Source: Streptomyces sp. TLI_171
Lineage (GTDB): Bacteria; Actinomycetota; Actinomycetes; Streptomycetales; Streptomycetaceae
Reading direction: 5' to 3'
Assembly: GCF_003610255.1 (NCBI RefSeq)
Contig: NZ_RAPS01000001.1
Span: forward strand, 7,653,001-7,717,000
Length of the DNA stretch: 64,000 nucleotides
This document shows positions 57,330 to 64,000 of this stretch, piece by piece (within the stretch, counting starts at the first letter, position 1; each line of letters begins with the position of its first letter). Position numbers and translations under genes: made by a program. The notes under the pieces were generated by a model. It saw only the letters and a list, made by a program, of their open reading frames with translations, was not told the origin of the DNA and searched no databases.

Positions 57330-57634
57330 CCCAGGCGTCCGGTCCGGCGGGCATGTGGTGCCGGTGCGGCGTGGTGGCGAGTAGGCCGAACGCCGCATCG
57401 CGTCGCGACCTCGCCGACGGCCGCCGAAGCTTGGTGGGACGCGTGGCCGCGCGTGGCTCGGGCACCACGGTCGGGATTCGGGACGGGTGCTCCGCCGCGA
57501 AGGGGGCAGGCGGTCGTCGGCAGCCGCGGTGCGGGGGCCGCGCCGCCCGGGCCGGTCGGCTCGCCGTCGGCCGCGTGAATGCAACCGCCCTGTCCAACGC
57601 TGTTGGCCGGGCCGCTGTTCGAACCGGAGGACCA
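57330..57634. other. Catalase upstream region
   Basis: About 300 bp without a gene between the patatin stop and the catalase start. GGAGG precedes the catalase ATG. No clear operator found. Confidence 0.4.
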
Positions 57635-59890
57635 ATGAGTGAGTCGAACCCTGTGCGCAAGGTCGTGGACGCCGTGGCCGAGGCGGTGTCCGATCTGACG
57701 GGCCGTGACCGGCCGGAGGTGCCGGGTGCGCCCGGCGTGGAGGCGCCGCCGGTGGCGGAGCCGACCGAGCCGCGCGCTCCGCTACCGCCCAAGCCCGACC
57801 AGGACGGACCCGGCGTGGTGTCGGCGACCGGTCGGAGCAGCGGCGCGGCCGCGGACCTGCGGGCGCAGAGCGGCGGATACCTGACCACCGCCCAGGGTGT
57901 CCGCCTGGCGGACAGCGACCACTCCCTCAAGGCGGGTCCGCGCGGGCCGGTCCTGCTCCAGGACCACCACCTCCGCGAGAAGATCACGCACTTCGACCAC
58001 GAGCGGATCCCGGAGCGGGTCGTGCACGCCCGGGGGGCGGCGGCGCACGGCGTCTTCCGCGGCTACGGCACCGCCGCCGGGGTCACCAAGGCGGCGTTCC
58101 TCGCGGACGGTGTCGAGACGCCGGTCTTCGTGCGGTTCTCCACCGTCCTGGGGTCGCGGGGCTCGGCCGACACCGTGCGCGACACCCGGGGCTTCGCGAC
58201 CAAGTTCTACACCGGTGAGGGCGTTTTCGACCTCGTCGGCAACAACATCCCGGTGTTCTTCATCCAGGACGCGATCAAGTTCCCCGATGTCGTGCACGCC
58301 GCCAAGCCGCACCCGGACCGGGAGATCCCGCAGGCGCAGTCCGCGCACGACACCTTCTGGGACTTCGTCTCGCTGCACACCGAGGCCACCCACCACACCA
58401 TCTGGAACATGTCCGACCGGGGCATCCCGCGCTCGTACCGGATGATGGAGGGCTTCGGCGTCCACACCTTCCGCCTGGTCAACGCCGACGGCGCGAGCAC
58501 ACTGGTCAAGTTCCACTGGAAGCCCAAGCTCGGCGTCCACTCCCTGGTCTGGGAGGAGGCCCAGCTGATCAACGGCATGGACCCCGACTTCCACCGCCGC
58601 GACCTGGCGGACGCGATCGAGGCCGGGGCCTTCCCGCAGTGGGAGCTCGGCATCCAGACCTTCCCGGACACGCCGGACCAGACCTTCGAAGGCATCGACC
58701 TGCTCGACCCGACGAAGATCGTCCCCGAGGAGCTGGCGCCGGTCCGGCCGATCGGGCTGATGACGCTCAACGCCAACCCGACGAACTACTTCGCCGAGAC
58801 CGAGCAGGTCGCCTTCCACCCGGGCCACCTGGTCCCCGGCATCGACATCACCGACGACCCCCTGCTGTCCGGCCGGCTGTTCTCCTACCTCGACACCCAG
58901 ATCACCCGGCTCGGCGGCCCGAACTTCGCGCAGATCCCGATCAACCGCACCCACGCGCCGGTCAACGACATGCTCCGCGACGGCTTCCACCAGGACGCGG
59001 TGCACACCGGCGTCGCCCCCTACAAGCCGAACTCGCTCGACGGCGGCTGCCCGTTCTTCGCCGGCGCCGGTGAGCACGCCTTCGTTGAGTACCCGACGCC
59101 GATCGCCGCCGCCGCCAAGGTCCGGGCGGCGCCGGCCTCGTTCGACGACCACTTCGGCCAGCCCCGGCTGTTCTGGCGCAGCCTCACCCCGGTCGAGCAG
59201 CAGCACGTGATCGCCGCCTACACCTTCGAACTGTCGAAGGTCTACGAACCGGCGATCAGGGAGCGGATGCTCGGGGTGCTGGCCAACATCGACGCCGACC
59301 TGTGCGCCGAGGTCGCGGCCGGGCTCGGCCTGCCGGCCCCGGCCGCCACGGTCCAGGTCGAGCCGTCCACGCCGAGTCCCGCGCTGTCACAGCTGGCCGG
59401 GAGCTGGCCGGTCGACGGGCGCGTCGTCGGCATCGTCGCGGACCCGGACGGCGACGCCGGGCTCGTGCGGGCGGCCCGTGACGCGGTGCGCGGCACCGGG
59501 ATGACGGCCCTGGTCATCGCGCCCACCGGCGCCCCGCTGGCCGACGGCCTCACCGTCCAACGCACCTTCGGCGCGGCCCGATCGGTGGAGTTCGACGCGC
59601 TGGTCGTCCTCGCGTCCGTCCCGCCCGCGACCGACGACCGCGGCGCGCGCGACGCCAAGTCCAACGGCCCCTCGACGGTCGACTCGCGTCTCGCCCTGCT
59701 CGTCAACGAGGCCTACCGGCACGCCAAACCGATCGGAGGCCACCCGGCGGCGCGGGCCGTGTGGGCCGCGGCGGGCATCGACCCGCAGGCCCCCGGCGTC
59801 CTGACGGGGGAGAACATGGACGAGGTGCTGGCCGGCATCGTCGGCTTCCTCGGCGCCCACCGGGTGTGGGACCGGTTCCCGGCCGCCTGA
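57635..59890 (+). CDS. katE: Large-subunit heme catalase (HPII/KatE type)
   Basis: 751 residues from ATG 57635 (CCGGAGG upstream). The opening is disordered and Pro-rich to about residue 80. The heme catalase core has the active-site His131 in ERVVHARGAAAHG, Asn in VGNNIPVFFIQDAIKFPD and the heme-ligand Tyr418 in RLFSYLDTQITRLGGPNF. After a linker (about 590-610) comes a C-terminal DJ-1/amidotransferase-like flavodoxin domain (GRVVGIVADPDGDAGLVRAA, LLVNEAYRHAKPIGGHPAAR), the mark of HPII. It breaks H2O2 into water and oxygen in the cytoplasm. Monocistronic and followed by a very strong hairpin. Confidence 0.95.
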   Translation: MSESNPVRKVVDAVAEAVSDLTGRDRPEVPGAPGVEAPPVAEPTEPRAPLPPKPDQDGPGVVSATGRSSGAAADLRAQSGGYLTTAQGVRLADSDHSLKAGPRGPVLLQDHHLREKITHFDHERIPERVVHARGAAAHGVFRGYGTAAGVTKAAFLADGVETPVFVRFSTVLGSRGSADTVRDTRGFATKFYTGEGVFDLVGNNIPVFFIQDAIKFPDVVHAAKPHPDREIPQAQSAHDTFWDFVSLHTEATHHTIWNMSDRGIPRSYRMMEGFGVHTFRLVNADGASTLVKFHWKPKLGVHSLVWEEAQLINGMDPDFHRRDLADAIEAGAFPQWELGIQTFPDTPDQTFEGIDLLDPTKIVPEELAPVRPIGLMTLNANPTNYFAETEQVAFHPGHLVPGIDITDDPLLSGRLFSYLDTQITRLGGPNFAQIPINRTHAPVNDMLRDGFHQDAVHTGVAPYKPNSLDGGCPFFAGAGEHAFVEYPTPIAAAAKVRAAPASFDDHFGQPRLFWRSLTPVEQQHVIAAYTFELSKVYEPAIRERMLGVLANIDADLCAEVAAGLGLPAPAATVQVEPSTPSPALSQLAGSWPVDGRVVGIVADPDGDAGLVRAARDAVRGTGMTALVIAPTGAPLADGLTVQRTFGAARSVEFDALVVLASVPPATDDRGARDAKSNGPSTVDSRLALLVNEAYRHAKPIGGHPAARAVWAAAGIDPQAPGVLTGENMDEVLAGIVGFLGAHRVWDRFPAA

Positions 59891-59915
59891 CACAGCTCGC
59901 CGCCGTGCGATCCCC

Positions 59916-59951
59916 GGCCGTCGGAGCCAGGCCGCCCTGGCTCCGACGGCC
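59916..59951 (+). terminator. Hairpin terminator after the catalase gene
   Basis: Perfect 15-bp arms GGCCGTCGGAGCCAG (59916-59930) and its complement (59937-59951), loop 6 nt. Confidence 0.85.
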
Positions 59952-60027
59952 GCAGGCACAGCAGAGGTGACCCGACGGCGCGGGTGAAGCCCTGGTCGAG
60001 GGTCAGCCGGCGGCGCTCGGCGCCCGC

Positions 60028-60320
60028 TTAGCGTCCCGCGGGCGGGATCTCGAACGGCTGGTCATACATCCGTACGTCGCGCGCAGTTGTCAGCGGCATC
60101 AGCCGGGCCGCGCCGATCTCGCGGAAGTGGTCGGCGGCGCGGTGAGCCGCGAATGCCGCCGGGTCGACGTACTTCTCGATGCTCACGTACCGCTCGGGTG
60201 AGCCCTCGGAGCGGAACACCTCGTAGGAGAGACAACCCGGTTCCTCGCGACACCCTGTGGCCGCTGCCGCCGAAGGCTCGTTGGAGTGCCTTGATGAGGC
60301 CCAGCCGCACCGCGACGCAC
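60028..60320 (-). pseudogene. Antibiotic-biosynthesis-monooxygenase (ABM) domain remnant
   Basis: The minus-strand C-terminal part is well kept: EEPGCLSYEVFRSEGSPERY (about 60243-60184), then VSIEKYVDPAAFAAHRAADHF and MPLTTARDVRMYDQPFEIPP to the stop at 60028. Upstream the frame changes; VAVRLGLIKALQRA (about 60322-60281), the likely N-terminal strand, is in another frame. A single frameshift near 60260 would restore about 97 residues, the family length. YgiN-like ABM proteins oxidise quinols or polyketides as dimers. Confidence 0.6.
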
Positions 60321-60471
60321 GGCCCGCGCGGCAGACCGGGCAGGATGGCCTGGTGCCCCACGCGCCGAGGTCGAAGCCGACCGTACGAGCCCGTACCGGT
60401 GCGCCCGAGTACGCCAGGGCGCCCGGCAGGCCGCCATCGTTGACCTCGACCAGGACGACAGGAACACACCC

Positions 60472-61353
60472 TTGACGGACACGGCGTCCTTCCTGCTCCA
60501 ACGCCTGCACGCGGCCGGCCTGACCGACGTCGCCGCGGTCGAGCCGGCCACCGGAGGCCTCGCCGCGACCGCGGGTCTGGCGCGCCGCGATGACGGCACG
60601 TCGGTCTTCGTCAAGGCGTTCGACGAGCCGCCGTCGGACGACGTCTTCGCCGCGGAAGCCGAAGGGCTGACCGTGCTGCGCGAGGCGGGCGTCGCCACGC
60701 CCGAGATCGTCCTCGCCGACCGCGACGTCCTCGCGCTGACCCTGCTGCGGCCCCGTCCGGGCACCGAGGCCTTCTGGGAGCAGCTCGCGCATGCGCTCGC
60801 CCGCCTGCACACCACCACGCGGTACCCGCGGTTCGGATGGCACCGGGACAACTGGCTCGGCCGTCGACGGCAGGTCAACACCTGGGACGACGACGGGTTC
60901 GCGTTCTTCGCCCAGCACCGCCTGCTGCGCTGGCTCGGCGAGCGGCGCGTCCAGGGGGCGCTGGACGCCGGGGACCGGGCCGCGCTGGAGCGGCTGTGCG
61001 ACCGGCTGCCCGAGCTCCTGCCGGTCAGGCCCGCGTGCCTGACCCACGGCGACCTGTGGGCGATGAACGTCATGGTCACCCCCGACGGGCGGCCCGCCCT
61101 GATCGACCCGGCCGTGTCCTACACCTGGGCCGAGGTCGACCTGGCCCACCTGTGGACGACGGCGCCGCCCCCCGAGGCACACGTGTTCTTCGACCGCTAC
61201 GCCGAGCTGACCGGGCTCGACAGCGACTGGCGCGAACGCATGCCGATCCTCCAACTGCGCCAGCACCTGGCCGTGATCGCCCAGTTCGACCCGGACTGGG
61301 GCGCCGCCGATCTCGTGCGCGCCACGCTCGCCCCTTTCCGGAAGCGGCCCTGA
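60472..61353 (+). CDS. Fructosamine-kinase-family protein
   Basis: 293 residues from TTG 60472 (GACAGGA upstream). Kinase-like fold of the aminoglycoside phosphotransferase/FN3K superfamily: phosphate-binding start (GGLAATAGLARRDDGTSVFV, Lys in FVKAF), GWHRDNWLGRRRQ, catalytic loop LTHGDLWAMNVMV (His192, Asp194) and the metal site ALIDPAVSYTWAEVDLAHL. GWHxDNxLG and HGDLWxGN-like elements are the FN3K signature. It would phosphorylate sugar adducts on proteins (deglycation) or a free ketosamine, in the cytoplasm. The TTG start would give modest expression. No operon partner. Confidence 0.9.
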   Translation: MTDTASFLLQRLHAAGLTDVAAVEPATGGLAATAGLARRDDGTSVFVKAFDEPPSDDVFAAEAEGLTVLREAGVATPEIVLADRDVLALTLLRPRPGTEAFWEQLAHALARLHTTTRYPRFGWHRDNWLGRRRQVNTWDDDGFAFFAQHRLLRWLGERRVQGALDAGDRAALERLCDRLPELLPVRPACLTHGDLWAMNVMVTPDGRPALIDPAVSYTWAEVDLAHLWTTAPPPEAHVFFDRYAELTGLDSDWRERMPILQLRQHLAVIAQFDPDWGAADLVRATLAPFRKRP

Positions 61354-61447
61354 GCGCGGCCGAACAGCCTCTCACCTCGGCCGGGAGCAAGCTGGGTGGG
61401 ATCATCCTTGCGGGTCGTGAACCCCGAGTGGCTCTTGGGCCGGGCCA

Positions 61448-62407
61448 TCACCGGCCACCCTGCCTCTCCAGCTCCGCCAACCGTGCCTGTTGCCGGTCGA
61501 GGTCCTCGCGGGTCCTGCCGGTCGCGACGGCGGCTTCGGCTGCCCGCTTCCGGGCCGTCGCGTGTTCGTCGCGCCGGGCCTTCTCGGCGGCGCGGGCGGA
61601 CGCGAGGTGCTGCTCGGCCCGCTCCAGGGCGGCCCGGGCCCGCTCGGCGCGTTCGGCTGCTGTGGCGGTGTCGGCGGCCAGGCGCTCGACCTCCTCGCCC
61701 AGTCGCGTGGCCTCGCGGTCGGCGGCCTGCTGCACGTCCTCGGCCCCGGCCAGGGCCGCCTTCGCCTCGGCTACCCGGCCTTCCGCTTCCTGTCGGGCGG
61801 ATGCCCGGTGGATCGCCCCCTCGGACCTCCCGGCCTGCACCGCCTTCCCTCTCCGTGGCGGTCCGGCCTTTCGTGCGGGTGCCGTCCTCGCCATGCCGCC
61901 CACCCGGAGCCCGGGCGGGGCACCGTCGGACGCCGGTGGCAGAGCGCCCGCCTCCTCCAACGCCGCACTGAGCCGGCCCGCCGCCAACGCCACGGCGGCG
62001 TGTTCGTCGGCGAGTGCGGCCCGCAGGGTCTGCTCCACCTCGCGCAACTGCGCCTCGCCGAGGTGCTCGCCCGCGTCGGCGGCCGACCGGCGGGCCTGCT
62101 GCGTCAGCGCCGCGACCAGCCGGTGTCGCTGTGCGGACAGCGCCCGCAACTCGGCTCCGGCGAGCCGGTCCTGCGCCTCGCGCAGGGCACGGCCGAGCTC
62201 CAGCAGCGGCCCGACCTCCGCGCCGTGGCGGCGCACCAACTGGTTGACCGCGAACGCGGCGAGGGTCGGCTTCCGCAGCGCCTTGACCTGAGCGGCGAGC
62301 TCCCGGTCGCCGGCCTGCCGGGCCTCGGCCGCCGCCTGGTCGCGCGCCGCGGTGAACTCGCCCGGACGCACGGCGTAGAGGCCGTCCGCGACCTGCTCGA
62401 ACTCCAT
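61448..62407 (-). CDS. Coiled-coil protein of unknown function
   Basis: 319 residues from ATG 62407 (MEFEQVADGLYAVRPGEFTA). The N-terminal half contains FTAARDQAAAEARQAGDREL and LRKPTLAAFAVNQLVRRHGA, an opening seen in a conserved actinobacterial family of unknown role. From about residue 200 the protein is Ala/Arg/Glu-rich and heptad-like (AEGRVAEAKAALAGAEDVQQ, then RAERARAALERAEQHLASAR), so it should be a long coiled coil. No membrane segment. The codon pattern is uniform, and the longer upstream frame is not convincing. Divergent from the STAS gene. Confidence 0.75.
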   Translation of the reverse strand: MEFEQVADGLYAVRPGEFTAARDQAAAEARQAGDRELAAQVKALRKPTLAAFAVNQLVRRHGAEVGPLLELGRALREAQDRLAGAELRALSAQRHRLVAALTQQARRSAADAGEHLGEAQLREVEQTLRAALADEHAAVALAAGRLSAALEEAGALPPASDGAPPGLRVGGMARTAPARKAGPPRRGKAVQAGRSEGAIHRASARQEAEGRVAEAKAALAGAEDVQQAADREATRLGEEVERLAADTATAAERAERARAALERAEQHLASARAAEKARRDEHATARKRAAEAAVATGRTREDLDRQQARLAELERQGGR

Positions 62408-62600
62408 CACCGCCTCCGCGATCTTCCGGTCCGTCCCTTCGATTCGCTCACCCGCGGCCGCGGACCGCACGCCCGAGTGGGCCGACGGGCAGGTGGGCGC
62501 TCTGCCCGGGGTGTCTCCGGTGCCCGGGCCCGGGGGCGGGGCGTAGCGTGAAGTGGTGCGGGTGCGGAGGTCGTTTGTGCTCGTGGGCGAGGAGGCCGTG

Positions 62601-62978
62601 GTGTCGGGACACCGGTTGAAGGCGAGCACGCGCCGGGTGGGGCCGATGGTGGTGTGCAGCTTCAGCGGGGACGTGGTGCAGGAGGCCGCCGCCGTCGCCG
62701 AGAACGTCCTGGACAAGGCGCTCGCGGAGGAGCCGGCTGTCCTGGGGGTGGACCTGAGCGGGGTGGGGCTGTTCACCTCGACGGGCTTGAACGTGCTGAT
62801 CCAGGTCCGTAAGAGGGCCGCGGCGACGGAGATCCCGCTGGTGCTGATCGCTCCGAGTCTCGGGGTGCGCAGGGTCCTCGAGCTCACCGAGACCGGGTTC
62901 CTGTTCCCCGCCTTCGACACCGCCGAGCAGGCGGTGAGCGGCCTGGACGGCCTGACCGGCGGCCGCGGCGCGGTGTAG
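62601..62978 (+). CDS. STAS-domain anti-sigma-factor antagonist
   Basis: 125 residues if started at GTG 62601 behind GAGGAGG; a GTG at 62598 is adjacent and earlier GTGs (62553) lack a ribosome site. STAS fold: VCSFSGDVVQEAAAVAENVL, core VLGVDLSGVGLFTSTGLNVL with the usual phosphorylatable Ser/Thr region (LFTSTGLN), then LVLIAPSLGVRRVLELTETG and LFPAFDTAEQAV. Such proteins bind a HATPase anti-sigma kinase and release a sigma factor when unphosphorylated. The HATPase-type gene 27 bp downstream is the evident partner. Confidence 0.9.
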   Translation: MSGHRLKASTRRVGPMVVCSFSGDVVQEAAAVAENVLDKALAEEPAVLGVDLSGVGLFTSTGLNVLIQVRKRAAATEIPLVLIAPSLGVRRVLELTETGFLFPAFDTAEQAVSGLDGLTGGRGAV

Positions 62979-63004
62979 CGGCCGGGCCGGGGGGCACACG
63001 CGCC

Positions 63005-63463
63005 GTGACAGGTTTCCGCCGACCAGGGCACACGGGATCCGCTATGGCACCGGCCCACGACCAGCACCGCCACCTCAACATGTTCCCCGGGGACCGCACC
63101 GCGGCGGCACTGGCCTTCGCGCGCCGCACCCTGGCCGACTGGCGCCTGAGCGACCCGGGCGCCGCCACCGACGTGCTGCTGGTCGCGGCCGAACTCCTCG
63201 CCAACGCCGCCCAGCACACCCCCGGCCCCCGCCGGCTCGACCTCGATCTGGACCGGGACCTGGACCGGCTCACCCTCACCGTCACCGACCCCTCGTCCGA
63301 TCCGCCGCGCCTGCGCCGCCCGCACCGCCCCGAGCTGCCCCACGGGCACGGCCTGGTGATCGTCGACCGGCTCGCCCTCGCCTGGGGGCACCGCCCCACC
63401 CCAACGGGAAAGGCCGTCTGGGCGACCCTGCCGGCGCCCGCGCCGTGGCACGGCCCGCGGTGA
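63005..63463 (+). CDS. HATPase-type anti-sigma factor/serine kinase
   Basis: 152 residues from GTG 63005. GHKL ATPase motifs: N-box ELLANAAQHTPG (about 61-72), G1-like LTVTDPSSDPPRLR (about 90-103) and G2-like HGHGLVIVDRLALAWG (about 112-127), ending GKAVWATLP. This is the RsbW-like form common in Streptomyces. It may bind and phosphorylate the STAS protein encoded just upstream and sequester a sigma factor; no sigma gene is nearby. A second in-frame ATG at 63044 would remove 13 uncertain residues. Confidence 0.88.
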   Translation: MTGFRRPGHTGSAMAPAHDQHRHLNMFPGDRTAAALAFARRTLADWRLSDPGAATDVLLVAAELLANAAQHTPGPRRLDLDLDRDLDRLTLTVTDPSSDPPRLRRPHRPELPHGHGLVIVDRLALAWGHRPTPTGKAVWATLPAPAPWHGPR

Positions 63464-63708
63464 CGGCGGCCGGTTCCGGGCGACGCCCCGAACGGCCCGC
63501 TGCCGCGAGCGGTCCCCGTTCCTGACCGGGCACCGGGAGGGCGGCGGGGGAGTGGCGGGCTTCGTCCGTTCGGCGGCCACCCGTTCGGCCATCGGAGGGC
63601 CGCGGGCGGGGCCGTCCGAGGGGATGCCAGCGCGTCGTGGGTTCGCGGACGAGGGGTCGTGACGAGACTCGGGCGTCTCATCGTTCGCACTCGCCGGAAG
63701 GACCCAGG

Positions 63709-64000
63709 TGGCAGCAGATCAGCGTGTGTCGCCCGCACGGACAAGACGATGGCTGGGCCGAATGCTGAGCGCCGGCCTCGCCGCGACGCTCGTGCCGTTC
63801 GGACTGGCCGGTGTCGGCCCCGGCGCCTGGGCGGCCGGGCTTCCCGGCGGTCTCGGGCCGTGCCTGGGGGCGGAATGCCCGGCGACGTTCCCGCCGGTGA
63901 ACAACGGGCCCTTCGCCGGCCGCGACGCCAACATCAACGTGTTCGTCGGCGGCGACTTCAACGTCACCGGCTCGGCCGCGGAGGCCGAGGGCCGAGTGGT
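63709..64000 (+). CDS. Choice-of-anchor-A secreted protein (cut by window edge)
   Basis: 97 codons visible from GTG 63709 (GGAAGGA upstream). A signal peptide with a twin-arginine-like start ([20 protein letters not shown], cleavage near GAWA about 44) precedes [20 protein letters not shown] and [12 protein letters not shown], the opening block of the choice-of-anchor-A domain. These are large surface or secreted beta-rich proteins, often with a C-terminal anchor that would lie beyond the edge. Role in surface structure or adhesion is inference. Confidence 0.85.

Overview
The window is actinobacterial DNA of very high G+C, with G/C in almost every third codon position. A chaplin, a Spo0M homologue, a DUF5709 protein, many TetR, ROK and LacI regulators and a dense set of secreted carbohydrate-active enzymes point to Streptomycetaceae (Streptomyces, Kitasatospora or a close relative). 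No rRNA, tRNA, CRISPR array, prophage or intact transposon was seen. Six or more decayed genes suggest an accessory chromosomal region.

Layout. 1-7345: a P-loop NTPase cut by the left edge with a small partner gene; an oxidoreductase/heme-degrading-domain pair divergent from a ROK regulator; an erythromycin-esterase-like protein with an altered catalytic motif; a DUF1963-type protein; a small unknown protein. 7346-8252: no intact gene, but an IS5-type transposase remnant. 8253-18968: secreted small proteins, a DUF4097 protein, an SDR enzyme behind a 20-codon leader ORF, a ThuA-ricin-lectin protein facing a LacI regulator, an HNH-like secreted protein, a sedolisin protease, Spo0M and an acyltransferase. 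19119-23627: a TetR/MFS exporter pair with a nested palindromic operator, an FAD amine-oxidase-like enzyme, a pseudogene and a small unknown. 23670-30564: a GH127-lectin enzyme with a LacI-type operator, a Fic protein, a DUF5709 protein and an NlpC/P60 hydrolase with duplicated C-terminal modules.

31450-46602 is a polysaccharide-use island: a ROK regulator divergent from a sugar ABC operon (binding protein with two apparent frameshifts, two permeases), a Gfo/Idh/MocA dehydrogenase, a GH16 enzyme, a lipoprotein, a second intact binding protein, a broken CBM32-type gene, a GH20 hexosaminidase and a second GH16 enzyme with duplicated lectin modules. The expected logic is secreted hydrolase, then binding lipoprotein, then permeases, then cytoplasmic dehydrogenase, with ROK control; no MsmK/MalK-type ATPase is encoded here, so a shared one is inferred. 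Several promoters carry a palindrome between -35 and -10, some resembling DasR (dre) sites.

46603-64000: regulator/enzyme pairs with clear operators (TetR/aldo-keto reductase, TetR/FAD monooxygenase, TetR/patatin, HxlR remnant/alpha-beta hydrolase), a chaplin, an M23 peptidase remnant, a truncated beta-propeller gene, an alpha-amylase, a large-subunit catalase, a broken monooxygenase, a fructosamine-kinase-like protein, a coiled-coil protein, STAS and HATPase anti-sigma-type genes, and a choice-of-anchor-A secreted protein cut by the right edge.
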